DNA from: Microstegium vimineum
Taxonomy: Eukaryota; Streptophyta; Magnoliopsida; Poales; Poaceae
DNA: 64,000 nt
Assembly: GCA_022036555.1 (NCBI GenBank)
Contig: CM039130.1
Location: 22,346,570 to 22,410,569, forward strand
Direction: 5' to 3'
The first letter of the stretch is position 1. Each line of letters begins with the position of its first letter. Under the pieces are notes generated by a model. The model was not told the origin of the DNA. It worked only from the letters and a program-made list of their open reading frames with translations, and ran no database searches. A program made the translations under genes and the position numbers. Shown here piece after piece: positions 11,959-24,095 of this stretch.

Positions 11959-12084
11959 AATGTGAGAGATGCCAAAGACCTCATTGAAAAGATGGTGGCA
12001 AACCAAGGATGGAATGAGGTTAATGTGAGAGATGCCAAAGACCTCACTGAAAAGATGGTCACGAACCAAGGATGGAATGAGGAA
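11959..12084 (+). repeat. 63-bp in-frame tandem duplication in gag
   Basis: The segment encoding NVRDAKDLIEKMVANQGWNE is followed directly by a near-identical copy (NVRDAKDLTEKMVTNQGWNE). The units start at 11959 and 12022, so the period is 63 bp or 21 codons and the frame is kept. Related grass gags, as I recall them, have this segment once. Confidence 0.8.
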
Positions 12085-12189
12085 CGCCTCCAGCCCAAGA
12101 GAAGAGGAATGCACACCGTCAATAAGGTGGACATGCTCTCTGCCAAGATGGACCTTCTCATGAAGAAGATAGAAGAAAACTCTTCCTAG

Positions 12190-12309
12190 TAGGGATGCAA
12201 AGCGGCAGCCCACGAGCCCACGTATAGGCTTAATTTTGCGGGTTGCCGCTTGAACCCGCAAAAATTAAGCCTATATGTGGGTTTGCGGGCTAGCCCACTT
12301 GCATCCTTA
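12190..12309. mobile_element. 120-bp hAT-type MITE in gag
   Basis: The 120-bp palindrome has inverted repeats of about 55 bp on each side (TAGGGATGCAA.. and ..TTGCATCCTTA). Flanking 8-bp sequences are CTTCCTAG (12182-12189) and CTTCCAAG (12310-12317), an 8-bp target duplication with one mismatch, as expected for hAT elements. It is non-coding. It splits the gag between the capsid and zinc-knuckle parts. Confidence 0.8.
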
Positions 12310-13073
12310 CTTCCAAGGAAAGGGAGGTCATCCAACCATGTGCCACTGTACTAGCCATTGAAGCTGAGCCATGGTGCGAGCTATGTGGAGAAGACGACCA
12401 TTCGGGCAACGATTGCTCCGAAATGAAGGAGGATGTGAACTTCATCAATAACAACAGCAATGGGTATCGATCCCAGTAGCAAGGGGGATGGAACTCGCGC
12501 CCCTTGTATCAAGGTAACCAAGGTAGTTATAGTAACAATTTCAATAATAGTTACAATAACCAACTTTCTTTAAGAGATCTTATGCTAGGCCAATCAACCA
12601 TTAATGATAGTATTAATAAAAAGATGATGGCTAATGTCACGATTCTTGAAAACATAAATGAAAAGATGGACAGCTTTAATTCTGGTATGAAAAATGAATT
12701 GAGTCTTAACAAGATGTTAGCTTAATTAGCAACATCTATTCCATCATATAAACAAGGTAAGATCCTTGGGAAACCTGAGGATCCAATTGAAATTGTTAAC
12801 TTGGTCAACACGAGGTTTGGTAAGCCTCCATTAAGATCCATCTAGGGATATCTCCTTGATTCCCCCTTCATCATCAAGAACAAAGATCCAGGCCAACCGA
12901 CGATCGAGTGCACAATCGGACATCAGACGTTATACAATGTCTTTTGTGACCTTGGATCAGGCGAAAACATCATGTCCAAGGTAATATATGATAACCTATT
13001 TAGGGGTCCTTTGTTTCCTATAAATGTTTGTTTGCAGATGGCGGACCAATCATACCAGCGTCCCGAGGGACTT

Positions 13074-14984
13074 TGAAAGATCTCTAAGTGTTTTGGGTAA
13101 TTGATGAAACCTAAGTACTAACCTAGCTCTAAGTGTGAGTAGGTTTAGTACACCAAGGTGAAGTAAAGATGACAAGTGATGGAGCAAGGAGGAGGATAAG
13201 GAGAAAGAAAATCAAAGGCTCACACTTGGAGAAGAAGAGAAGAGGAGGAGACCCTAAGAGCTATTCAAGGCAAAGGTATAAGCTAGGGCTTTTCCATTTT
13301 GGTGATCAAGACACCTAGTGGGTGTGATCACATTTAGGATAGGTAACCGTACTATTAAGAGGGGAAAAGAGTATGTGGTTACAACTATCAAGTGCCTTTA
13401 GGTTGATCATGAATTGCATTGCATCTAAACCTAATGAACATCCCTTGTAAAACTTGTTAAAATATGCCAACACACGTGCATAAGTCAGTGAAACACTTGG
13501 TGGTGGCACACAAGGGAAGAAAAGAGAAGAGAATTCTAACCAAAACAGAAGCTTCGGACTAGTTTGCATAGGAGCTCCGGACCATAGGAGGTGGTTCGAC
13601 GGCCTGCTCCCAGCACTGGCTACCAGGCAGAGAAGTTCCGGACCAGTGGTCCGGTGGTGCTCTGGACCATCGGCCAAAGGTCCGATGGCTCGGTCCCAGC
13701 CAGCAGAAGACAAAGACAAGCTCCGTACTAGACAACATGGTCCGGTAGTGTGGTCCGACAGAGTAGTCCGAAGCATGGGTGCACACTGCGTGAAAATGGT
13801 GAAGCTCTGAGGAAGCTTCGGACCAGAGGATATGATTCGGTGGTACCCTTCGGACCAGTGGTCCAAAGCTAGGGTGCTTGCTGTGTTGCAAGATGACGAG
13901 AAGGCCAGAGCGTCAGACCAAAGGCTCCGGACTATGGTAAGTAGTCCGCAGGTCAGCAGAGTCGCGCGCCAACGGTCAGAATTCAAACTGAGCGCGACGC
14001 GTGGCAAACGGAGAAGGCTCCAGAACAAAGCGTCGGACCAGATGCTATGGTCCGACGGTGATGAGAAGTGGTCCGACGGTCACGTTTTCAGCAGCCCAAG
14101 TGCATAACGACTAGTTCCTTTGAGGGGATATAAAAGGGTGTGTGGCGGTTCAAGGCAGCTCTCTTGCACACCTGGACATTGTATACTCTTTGTGAGCTTG
14201 TGACACACACACTCCCACTCATCTCATCATTGATTGATCATCCATTTGAGAGATTTGAGTGTTCTAGTGCATTGCATGAAGTGAGTTCATCTTAGTGGCA
14301 CTTGGGAGTTGATACCGCTGCTAGTTTCTTGTTACTCTTGGTGATTGCCATCACCTACACAGTTGGAGCAAGCGGTGTGGATTCAAGAAGCTTGGTGATT
14401 GTGCTTCATCGACCACAAGTAGTGATTGTGAGGGGTTCTTGTGCCTTCCCCGTGGGAGATTGCAAAGGTAACTCTAGTGGATTGCACGTGTCTTTAAGTG
14501 CCCTCATCTTGTGTTGGTTGTGCGGCACCCAGTGACGAGTTTGGCGTGTGATGCCAATTAGTGCATGAACCTCCAAGTGAGTGAGCCGACACAACGAGGA
14601 CGTACCTAGTTGGCAAACTAGTGAACCTCGGGAGAAAAATCAAGTGTCAACCTTGTCTCCCACTTTGTGATTGATTGGCTATCTCGGAGTTATTCATTTG
14701 ATTGGATCAATCCTCTACATAGCGGTATAATCACCCTACCTATCTCTTTCATACTTGCAAGTAGTATATTAGGTTGTGCTAGGTAGCTTAGTAGAATTGT
14801 GTAGTAATTGAGTGATCCTAGAGGCTATATTATGATAGAAATTGTGGTTAGGAGGCTTTGCATCCCCTAGTAGGCTAGTGCAATCCTAGCTTCGCCATCT
14901 CGTAGTCTAACTTGTTGTTTAGTTTATTTTTAGATTTTGTTTTAGGCTATTCACCCCCCTCTAGCCTTGGATTAGGGCCTTTCA
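13074..14984 (+). mobile_element. 5' LTR of element C
   Basis: It starts TGAAAGATCTCTAAG and ends GGGCCTTTCA, the standard TG...CA. It matches 29476-31391 throughout, with differences of about 2% in the first 430 bp and more in the middle by eye. U3 carries many GTCCGGAC-like palindromes (13550-14070) upstream of a TATA box. Confidence 0.92.
14129..14136 (+). promoter_or_regulatory. TATA box of element C 5' LTR
   Basis: TATAAAAG follows 'cctttgagggga'. The 3' LTR has the same site at 30538-30545. It lies about 60 bp after the last palindromic GGTCCGAC motif. Confidence 0.7.
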
Positions 14985-14986
14985 AA

Positions 14987-15002
14987 TGGTATCGGAGCTT
15001 GG
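14987..15002 (+). other. Primer binding site of element C
   Basis: TGGTATCGGAGCTTGG starts two bases after the LTR end. It matches the TGGTATCRGAGC site complementary to initiator tRNA-Met that is usual for plant copia elements. Confidence 0.85.
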
Positions 15003-15035
15003 ACACCATTGATTTGAGGCTTAACAACCTACGGT

Positions 15036-17071
15036 GTGATCATGGCTCATATCAACAACATGAAGAAGCCACCCAAGTTTGATGGCACAAACTATGGCTA
15101 TTGGAAAGTCAAGATGACCGCTCATATCAAGTCAATTAGACGGAAGGTTTGGCTTGTGGTGGACAAGAAGTTTGAAGTGGCAAATGAGGAAGCTCCCACC
15201 ACGGCCGAAGAAGAGAAGTTGCAACACAATGACATTGCTCTTAGTGCTATTGATGAGGCTCTTGATGAGAAGGTGTTTGAGCAAATCAAGAATCTTGAGA
15301 GTGCTCATGAGGCTTGGAAGAAGCTTTAAGAATCTTTTGAAGGCACTCAAGCCGTCAAGGGTGCCAAGGCATATATTCTCAAGAAGAAGTTTGCTAGCTT
15401 CAAGATGAAGGATGATAAAAATATGCCGGAGATGTTCCATAGACTCCAAGTGCTTGTAAATGATCTGGCGGCTCTTGGTGAGAAGGTTGAGGACAAGGAC
15501 TTCTCTCACAAGTTCTTGAGGTGTCTTCCTCCCTGGTTTGACACTCTTGTGACCTTGATTGTGAGAGGTGGCTTGAACACCATGACACCCAATCAAGTCT
15601 TGGGAGATGTAATGACCGAAGATGCTTATCGGGACAACAAGGAAGAAGATGTGAAGAAGGAAGACAAGAAGGATGAGAAGAAGAATAGCTTGGCATTCAA
15701 AGCCACTTCATCACACAAGAACAAGGGAAAAGCTAAGGTTGAAGAATCAAGTGAGAGTGAAGACCAAAGTACTAGTGATGTTGATGAAGAGGAAATGGCT
15801 CTCTTTGTGAAGAAATTTGGAAGATTCATGAAGAAGAAGGGCTATGGTGCAAGAAGAAAGAGGACTTCCACCAAGAACTATGATGAACCAAGGAAGTGCT
15901 TCAAGTGTGGAAGCTTTGATCATCTCATTGCTCATTGTCCTTACAATAGTGACAAGGAGGATGATGATCACAAGAAGAAAGGCAAGAAGGAGAAGAAGCC
16001 CACCTTTGACAAGAAGAAGAAGGGATACTCTCATATTGTCACTTAAGATAGTGACTCCTCTTCGTGTGGTGAATATAGTGATCATGACAAGAAGACCACT
16101 ACCAAGAAGAAGGCCTTTGCAAGCATTGCAATGAGGGACAAGATCTCACTATTTGACACTCTATCATCATGCTTCATGGCTAAGTCCACTAAGGTACTTT
16201 CTCATGATGAGAGTGAGAGTGAGAGCGATAGTGATAGTGAGGAGCCCTCAAAGGAGGAACTCATGGACATGCTTGAACAATCTAAGGAATACATTGACAA
16301 GAACAGGAAGGAATGCAAGGAATTACGCAAGACTAATGTGGCTCTTGAGCAAAACCTTGATGAGGCCGTAGCATCTCATGAGAGGCTAATGGAAGCCCAT
16401 GAGAAGCTAGTGAAGTCTCACACTAAGCTTGAAAGGGCTCATTCCTCTCTCTTAGATCCAAGTAAGAAAGAGATTGTTCAAACATGTGACATGGGAGTGA
16501 TTTGTGATATTCTTGATGAATCCTTTTATACTCCTATTGTTGTTGCTCCCACTAACCCCTCTTGTAGCACTACTACTTCCACTCCTTCATCTACTAGTGA
16601 TGGTTTCACTTGTGATGCCTCACTAATGGTGGAAAATGAAACCCTCAAGAAGGAGGTTACAAAGCTCAATCACTCCTTAGCTAAGGCTTATGGAGGTGAG
16701 GACCGCCTGCTTATGTGCTTGGGTAGCCAAAGAGAATTCTCTACAAAGAGGGATTGGGCTATACCCCCAAGAAAGGCAAGGCCGCTTTTGCCCCTCACAA
16801 GACTTGTTTTGTGAAGGACACTAGTAGGTATTGCAAGAGTTGCAAGCAAGTTGGTCACTTAGAGAAAAGTTGCATGAACAAGAAGGTCAACCAAGATGTA
16901 TCCTCAATGAGAGTTGACTCATTCTACATCCTTTCCAAGGGCACTAATGGAGTTCATGCCAAGTTTGTTGGTGCACCATGGATGACTACTAAGAAGTCCA
17001 TTTGGGTACCAAAATCCTTGGTAACTAACCTTGGAGGACCCAAGCAAGTTTGGGTACCTAAAAAGAATTGA
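15036..17071 (+). pseudogene. gag of element C
   Basis: One reading frame runs from 15036 to about 16755, then continues in the next frame to 17071. The order is an N-terminal copia gag domain ('PPKFDGTNYGYWKVKMTAHI'), a capsid part, a Lys/Glu-rich stretch, a first CCHC knuckle (CFKCGSFDHLIAHC, about 15898-15940), a long acidic and coiled-coil stretch, and a second knuckle (CKSCKQVGHLEKSC, about 16836-16877). It ends 'QVWVPKKN'. Breaks are TAA at 15327 and TAA at 16044, and a one-base frameshift near 16755. The two knuckles separated by roughly 300 residues are typical of SIRE-like gags. Confidence 0.88.
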
Positions 17072-18364
17072 TCTCTCTTGTAGGTCAATTACAAAGCCGG
17101 AGGGAGGCATTGGGTGCTTGATAGTGGGTGCACTCAACACATGACCGGTGATGGAAGGATGTTCAACTCAATCAACCAAGATAGTGACCATGGATTTGAT
17201 AGTATCACATTTGGTGACAATGGTAAAGGCAAGGTGAAAGGGCTTGGAAAGATTGCTATCTCCAATGATTTAGCATTAGCAATGTGCTTCTAGTAGAAAG
17301 TCTTGAGTTCAACTTATTGTCAGTTGCCCAATTGTGTGATCTCGGTTTCAAGTGCATCTTTGGTGTTGAGGATGTGGAAATCATTAGTGTGGATGGCTCT
17401 AACATGGTCTTCAAAGGATTTAGATATGAGAATCTCTATCTAGTGAATTTCAATGCTAGTGAGACCCAACTCTCAACTTGCCTCATCACCAAATCTAGCA
17501 TGGGTTGGTTATGGCATAGAAGGCTTGGACATGTTGGCATGAAGCAATTGAACAAGCTAGTCAAGCATGATCTAGTGAAAGGCTTGAAGGATGTCACATT
17601 TGAGAAGGTCAAGCTATGTAGCTCATGCCAAGCCGGAAAGCAAGTTGGCAACACTCATCCAAAGAAGAGCATTATGAGTACAAGCAAAGCTTTTGAGTTA
17701 TTGCACATGGATCTCTTTGGACCAACTACTTATGCAAGCATTGGTGGAAACAAGTATGAATTTGTGATAGTGGATGACTTCACAATACACACGGGTATTA
17801 TTCTTGAGTGACAAAAGTGACACATTTGATATCTTCAAGTCATTTGTTAAGAGGTGCCAAAATGAGTTTGAAACAACTATCAAGAGAGTTAGAAGTGACA
17901 ATGGGAGTGAGTTCAAGAACACAAGAGTGGATGAACTTTGTGATGACTTTGGAATCAACCATCAATTCTCTCCAAAGTACACTCCTCAATCCAATGGGAT
18001 AGTTGAAAGGAAGAATAGAACCTTGATTGACATGGCAAGATCAATGTTAAGTGAATACAATGTTAGTCATTCCTTTTGGGCCAAAGCTATCAATACGGCT
18101 TGCTACTCTAGCAATCGTCTCTATTGTCATGGAATGCTTGAGAAGACCCCATATGAGCTCTTGAATGGAAGAAAGCCAAATATTGCATACTTTAGAGTGT
18201 TTGGATGCAAGTGCTATATCTTGAGGAAGGGTACAAGGTTAAGCAAGTTTGAGAATAAATGTGATGAAGGCTTCTTAGTTGGTTACTCTACATCTAGCGG
18301 AGGCCTATAGAGTTTGGAACTCATCTAGTGGAATTCTTAAGGAAGTACATGATGTGGAATTTGA
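17072..18364 (+). pseudogene. Protease and integrase part of element C polyprotein
   Basis: The aspartic protease motif is WVLDSGCTQHMTGD (about 17113-17154). The GAG-pre-integrase domain has WLWHRRLGHVGM (about 17508). The integrase core follows, with the first Asp in 'HMDLFGPTTY', a second in 'SDNGSEF' and the Glu in 'NGIVERKNRTL'. Later comes the conserved 'FRVFGCKCYI'. The frame is broken by a one-base loss near 17266, a two-base loss near 17783 and a one-base gain near 18299. It ends at 18364, where foreign sequence begins. Confidence 0.85.
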
Positions 18365-18690
18365 CCTGCTCTGCTCCCATTTCGAGTCAAGAGATAGATA
18401 AATAGCCACATCCCATTGCACTGATCGGGGGCGCTCGTAGTGACTTAGGGGATCGAAGACCAAGAAGTGGCTTATTTATACCAAGCATTCCTCTTATGGC
18501 TAGATCCAATCTCCTGGTCCCTGCAGAAAGGAAAAAGAATTTCACGTTCTTCCTTTCAGGAAGGGAGGATTAGGGAAGTCCTATTGATTACTGCTTTCTC
18601 CAGACTACCAGGAAAAGCATGAAAAAAGGCTCGAATGCTACGATCCCTCCGTCACCCCAGAATGAAAGGGGTGATCTCATAGTTCTTGGT
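18365..18690. other. Foreign insert of unknown origin in element C
   Basis: The conserved run after the integrase ('EVHDVEFD..', ending at 18364) continues only at about 18691 ('..GSQDEQENLDDV'). The 326 bp between do not resemble the element. There is no retroelement motif, no terminal repeat and no clear target duplication. It could be filler DNA from break repair, perhaps organellar, but I do not recognise the source. Confidence 0.6.
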
Positions 18691-19429
18691 ACAAGGCTCT
18701 CAAGATGAACAAGAAAACTTGGATGATGTGAGAGGTGATAAGTTGGTCAATGCAATGAAAGATATGGATATTGGTGACATTAGACCAAGACAAGTACAAG
18801 ATGAAGATGAAGATCAAGTGACCATTCCAACATGTGCGCAAGCTAGTGGTTCTCCAACTCAAGATCAAGCTAGTGCTAGTGAAGCTCAAGTACAAGTTCT
18901 AGATCAAGCAAGTCCATCATCATCTCAACCGAATGCTCAAGATCCACACATACAAGTGCTTCAACCTACCAATATTGCAAGAGACCATCCTTTAGATCAA
19001 GTTATTGGTGGCATTCGAAGTGGTTTTCAAACAAGATCAAGATTGGTTTCATTTTGTGAGCATTATTCTTTTGTCTCATCATTTGAGCCAACCAAGATTG
19101 ATGAAGCTTTAAAGGATGTGGATTGGATAAATTCCATGCATTAAGAGCTTAACAACTTCACAAGAAATCAAGTTTGGGAACTAGTGGATAGACCAAAGAA
19201 TCATAATGTGATTAGAACCAAATGGGTATTCAAGAACAAGCAAGATCAAGATGGAATAGTGGTGAGAAACAAAGCAACACTAGTTGCACAAGGGTACACC
19301 CAAGTGGAGGGTCTTGACTTTGGAGAAACATATGCACTAGTGGCAAGATTAGAGGCAATTCAAATCTTATTGGCCTATGCTTGTGCTCACAACATCAAGC
19401 TCTATCAAATGGATGTGAAGAGTGCCTTT
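18691..19429 (+). pseudogene. Integrase C-terminus and N-terminal half of reverse transcriptase, element C
   Basis: An acidic spacer leads into the copia reverse transcriptase start: 'NNFTRNQVWELVDRP', 'NVIRTKWVFKNK', 'LDFGETYALVARLEAI' and 'LYQMDVKSAF'. TAA at 19142 interrupts 'HEELNNF'. The frame is cut at 19429 by element N, exactly after the codon for F in MDVKSAF. The matching continuation is at 27189. The usual 'GETFAPVARLE' reads 'GETYALVARLE'. Confidence 0.88.
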
Positions 19430-20670
19430 TGAAGGAATACGAGGTTGCTACGCTAGCCGGAAAACAAAACTTTTCGACCTCATAAACCAGGATCTACTGC
19501 TAGCCATAGGTTACGGGATTACCACTAGACGCGCAGGTGCAGCGGAGGATGACTTGATGTAGTCGTGCGCATCACAGCAGGCAGTGCAGTTGCGTGGTCG
19601 TCCGTCTCAACGTCCCCTTCGCGCGGTTCGTCCTTGTGCTCCAGATGCAGCACCTCCGAGGAATCCCACACGTGCAGGGAGGAAGCGTTGCGCCTCCGGA
19701 CTGCTAGGTCCGCGAGGAGCAAAAGGCGCGAGCGTGGGGAGGCGACGGCGGCTGCCAAAAGGCGTGGATCGATTCGCCCCGCGCCCACCCCTTGCTTATA
19801 TAGGCGTCCTAACGAGCTCCCACGGTGGAGGCCCATTAGAAACCCTAAACCTAGTCTAATTTGGGTCCAACCCGAATTAGGCTTCCAGCCCCTTAAGCGT
19901 GCGACCCTATGGGCTCACGCATACATAGACATGGCCCAAGTACTCTTACTCGACCAATAGTTGATAGCGGCCTCTAGCAAGGCGTGTCAACTCCTATGCA
20001 TACGCTATGATCATATCAGATGAACCACTATGACCATGTACAAGTTATTCCCTTCGCCACTCGATATATGGTTCAACTCGTGGGTTAACACTTAACCCAA
20101 GCACGGCCATGCATTTGTTGATCCAATCACATGAGTGATCCAGTGATATCTCTCTCACGAAGAGAGGGGCAAATTCCATCTTGATTGTCTATGTCTCACA
20201 GCATGTTTCCCGACCACCCAAGGGCCACCTTTATAACTACCCAATAACGGAGTAGCGTTTGATAGTCTCTAAGTAGATCGTTTCACATCTTGAGTACATA
20301 CCACAATCTCAGGTCTAAGGACATAACGTACATGACATGAATAGAGACTTTCTCTTGTTGGGTCAGTCTAGCCTACATGTCTCACATGTGCCCACATTAT
20401 TAGTTTGACATCTCCATGTCTATGACTTGTGAAACATAGCCATCAACTAATACATGTGCTGGTCTAATATTCAAGTGTGCTCTTACAAGAATGCCGACCA
20501 GGGACAACTTTTAGAATAACCATTCAGGTAATTGAGTTCCAAAAACAATTCACATAATTGTCAATCAATACTAGTTGTCTATAATGGATATTCAAAGAAC
20601 ACTTTATTAATCATGGATACAATCGGAATATAATCATCCACATGATTAGCTCTAGGGCATATTCCTAACA
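19430..20670 (-). mobile_element. 3' LTR of element N
   Basis: Read on the minus strand it starts TGTTAGGAATATGCCCTAG at 20670, like Angela/BARE LTRs, and ends CGTATTCCTTCA at 19430. It is nearly identical to 25950-27188. It is GC-rich around 19590-19800 and open in several frames, but those are not genes. A TATATAAG box lies at 19795-19802 on the minus strand. Confidence 0.93.
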
Positions 20671-20681
20671 GTCTCCCACTT
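20671..20681 (-). other. Polypurine tract of element N
   Basis: The minus strand reads AAGTGGGAGAC directly before the LTR start TGTTAGG. This is the usual plus-strand priming tract of Angela/BARE-like elements. Confidence 0.8.
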
Positions 20682-20690
20682 GCACTAGAG

Positions 20691-22990
20691 TTAATCTCTT
20701 AGATGTCTAATCCCCATAGACCTCATGTGCGCCTCATGCTTAGGCTGTGGAAGAGCCTTTGTCAAAGGATCTGCAACATTCAAATCCGTATGTATTTTGC
20801 ACATCTTGATCTCATCTCGACCGACGAACTCTCGAATAAGATGAAACTTCCGCAGTATATGTTTGTTCTTTTGGTGATTCCTTGGCTCCCTAGCCTGCGC
20901 TATCGCCCCATTGTTGTCACAATGTATATTCAATGGGCCGGACGCATTTGGAAACACACCAAGTTCAATGAGGAACCTCCTCATCCAAACACCTTCCTTT
21001 GCAGTGGCAGAAGCTGCATTGTACTCGGCTTCTGTTGTAGAATCAGTCACCGTCTCCTGCTTGGAACTTTTCCAACTTATAGCACCACCATTAATTGTGA
21101 ACACAAAACCTGATTGAGACTGTGAATCATCTATGTCAGTTTGGAAGCTAGCATCGGTGTAACCATTTACAATGAGCTGCTCATTACCTCCATAGATTAG
21201 GAACACATCTTTAGTCCTTCTCAAGTACTTAAGAATGTTTTTAACAAGCGTCCAGTGACTCTCACCTGGATTGGCTTGGTACCTGCTCGCAACACTTAGA
21301 GCATATGAGACATCTGGGCGAGTACATATCATGGTATACATGATGGAACCAACTGCCGAAGCATATGGAACTTTACTCATTCGTTTCCGCTCATCAGCTG
21401 TCGAAGGACACTACTTCTCGCTGAAACGTATACCATGTGACATAGGCAAGAACCCTTTCTTGGATTGTTCCATGTTGAACCGTTTCAACACCTTGTCAAT
21501 GTATGTCTCTTGACTTAATCCTATAAGCCTCTTTGATCTATCTCTATAGATTTTGATGCCCAAAATGTATGTTGCTTCTCCTAAATCCTTCATAGAAAAA
21601 CTATTATTCAGTGAAGTCTTTACAGATTGCAACATAGGAATGTCATTCCCAATCAATAGTATGTCATCCACATACAAGATTAGAAATACAACAGCGCTCC
21701 CACTTTCCTTCTTGTAAACACAAGGTTCTTCTTCATTCTGACGAAAGCCAAACCCTTTGATCACTTCATCAAAATGAATATTCCAACTCCGAGATGCTTG
21801 CTTTAATCCATAAATGGATTTCTGTAGCTTGCATATTTTTCCAGCATTTTTAGGATCAACAAAACCTTCGGGCTGTATCATATACACGTCCTCCTCCAAA
21901 TTTCCATTTAGAAAGGCTGTTTTAACATCCATCTGCCAAATCTCATAATCGAAATAAGCAACAATTGCTAGAATGATCCGGATAGATTTAAGCATCGCTA
22001 CCGGCGAGAATGTCTCGTCGTAGTCAACTCCTTGAACTTGCCGAAAACCCTTTGCAACAAGTCGAGCTTTATAGATGTGAACGTTTCCATCCATATCCTT
22101 TTTCTTTTTATAGACCCATTTGCACTCAATAGGTTTAACCCCATCAGGCGGGTCAACCAAGTTCCAAACTTGATTGTCTCCCATGGAATCTATCTCGGAT
22201 CTCATGGCACTTTGCCATTTCTCGGAATCTGGGTCCATCATTGCTTCCGCGTACGTTGCAGGTTCGTCATCGTCTAACAACAACACTTCCCCACGTGCCT
22301 CACGGATTCTTGCTGACCTTCGTGGTTGTGGTGGTGTTTCTCTTGCCACAGGTATCTCAACTTGTTCTGCTACATTAGCATCACTCATAGAGTTATCTCC
22401 TAGTGGCTCATCTTGAACTTCTTCAAGATACACCTTCTCTACACTTTTCTCTTTGTTGAGAAACTCTTTCTCTAAGAAAACACCATTCCGAGCAACAAAC
22501 ACTTTGCCCTCTGATCGGTTGTAGAAGTAATACCCTAAAGTTTCCTTTGGATATCCCACGAAAAAGCATTTGTCCGACTTGGGTGTAAGTTTATCTGACA
22601 TAAGTCGTTTGACATAAATTTCACAACCCCAAATCTTTAGAAAAGACAAACTGAGACTCTTACCAGTCCATATCTCATATGGTGTCTTGACTACGGACTT
22701 AGACGGTACCCTATTCAATGTGAAAGAGGCTGTTTCTAGAGCGTATCCCCAAAATGAGAGTGGTAGGTCTGACTGGCCCATCATTGACCGAACCATGTCC
22801 AACAAAGTCCGATTACGTCGCTCGGACACGCCGTTTCTCTGAGGCGTTCCAGGTGGCGTAAGCTGTGGAACAATTCCGCAACTCTTTAGATGATTGCTAA
22901 ACTCATGGCTCAAATATTCGCCTCCTCGATCAGATCGCAAGGCTTTAATTTTCTTGCCACGTTGATTCTCTACTTCATTCTGAAATTCTT
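20691..22990 (-). pseudogene. Integrase C-half, reverse transcriptase and RNase H of element N
   Basis: One frame runs from about 22990 to 20691. The order is the integrase core ('RSDRGGEYLSHEF', 'NGVSERRNRTLLDMVRSM'), reverse transcriptase ('NQVWNLVDPP', 'ECKWVYKKK', 'WQMDVKTAFLNG', catalytic LYVDDILLIG) and RNase H ('VTDSTTEAEYNAASATAKEG', 'HCDNNGAIAQAREP', 'HIDL'-type end 'VADPLTKALP'). A single in-frame TAG at 21411-21413 separates reverse transcriptase from RNase H. A frameshift near 22990 separates it from the upstream part. Catalytic residues of both enzymes are visible. Confidence 0.92.
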
Positions 22991-24095
22991 TAACTTTTCA
23001 AATGTTTCAGACTTATGCTTCATTAGGTAGACATATCCATATCTACTAAAGTCATCAGTAAAAGTTATGAAGTATTGAAATCCACCTTTAGCTGTCGTGC
23101 TCATTGGTCCACATACATCAGTATGTACGAGTTCCAACAAGTCAGACGCCCTCTCAGGAAATCCGTTGAATGGCGCCTTGGTCATCTTGCCTAGTAGGCA
23201 AGCCTCACATGTCTCGTATGATTCAAAATCAAACGAAGCTAGAAGACCATCATCATGGAGCCTCTTCATGCGATTCTCACTTATATGACCCAAACGACAA
23301 TGCCACAAATATGTAGAACTTAACTCATTAAGTCGAGGCCTTTTAGCATTAACATTACAGATAGGTGTATCATCAAGATTTAAAATAAACAATCCATTCA
23401 CAATGGATGCAAAAGCCACAAACATGTCATTCTTTGAGATCACACAACCATTGTCTTTACTCGCAAATGAATAACCATCCTTCATCAAACATGAAGGTGA
23501 CACAATGTTTCGACTTAAACTAGGAACAAAATAACAATTATTCAATTCCATGATAAATCCTGACGGGAGGTGAAGTTGCATCGTCCCAACGCTCAACGCA
23601 GCAACTCTTGCATTGTTGCCCACGCGGAAATCAACTTCGCCTCTTCTCGTGCTTCTAGTTCTTACCATTCCCTGCATCGTATTGCAAATATGAGCAACCG
23701 ATCCGGTATCAAATACCCAGGAGTTAATGTAAGAATCAATGAGAAAAATATCTGTAACATAAACGACAAGTGTACAAGCAGCGGGAGTACCTTTACTACC
23801 GCCATCCTTCTTTAAGGACTCCAAGTACAGCTTGCAGTTTCTCTTCCAGTGACCTTTCCCCTTACAATGAAAGCATATTGCTTCAGCAGCTGGTCCATTG
23901 GCAGGAGGAGGGTTTGGCTTAGAGATCTCATCTTTAGCCTTCGCCTTCTTCTTCCACCCAGCCCTCCTTTTAAAGTTAGGCTTGTTTTGGACCGCCATCA
24001 CATGGCTAGTGCCTGCTGCCTTCTTGATATCAGCTTCTGCTATTTTAAGCATGCCACACAATTCATTCAAGCCCTTCCGCCCCATGCATATGGTA
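22970..24095 (-). pseudogene. gag C-terminus, protease and integrase N-half of element N
   Basis: On the minus strand from about 24095 it contains a basic linker and a CCHC knuckle (CFHCKGKGHWKRNC, near 23860). The protease motif WVFDTGSVAHICN follows near 23720. The GAG-pre-integrase domain 'YLWHCRLGHISENRMKRLH' is near 23290 and the integrase start 'TDVCGPMSTTAKGG..DDFSRYGYVY' near 23080. It ends at a false stop (22970) caused by a one-base loss near 22990, and the integrase resumes in the next frame. Confidence 0.9.

Larger units (their letters stand above)
11242..13073 (+). pseudogene. Broken gag and start of protease of element B
   Basis: A retrotransposon gag starts at the ATG 11242, with an N-terminus of the type seen in grass Athila-like gags. 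The capsid part includes 'ELKSTLVNMVKANLFYGKPY', 'HLQHFMEVCGTFTIKGV' and 'LFPFSLLGKAKQWFYA'. Then comes a CCHC knuckle (CELCGEDDHSGNDC, about 12388-12430), and from about 12760 an aspartic-protease start with the Athila-type active site CDLGSG. Breaks include TAA at 11398, a frameshift near 11410, TAG at 11682 (in place of a Gln codon by family comparison), frameshifts near 11780, and a MITE at 12190. The frame is cut at 13073 by element C. Its continuation is at 31392. No reverse transcriptase or integrase belongs to this element. Confidence 0.8.

Noticed and set aside
13315..14028. 237-codon minus-strand frame, echoed at 29717-30436
   Set aside because: It lies wholly in the LTRs of element C and reads through the TCCGGAC repeats; there is no domain, and the two LTR copies do not keep the same frame.
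19525..19960. Arg/Ser-rich open frames, repeated at 26044-26377
   Set aside because: They are the GC-rich part of the two identical LTRs of element N, not genes.
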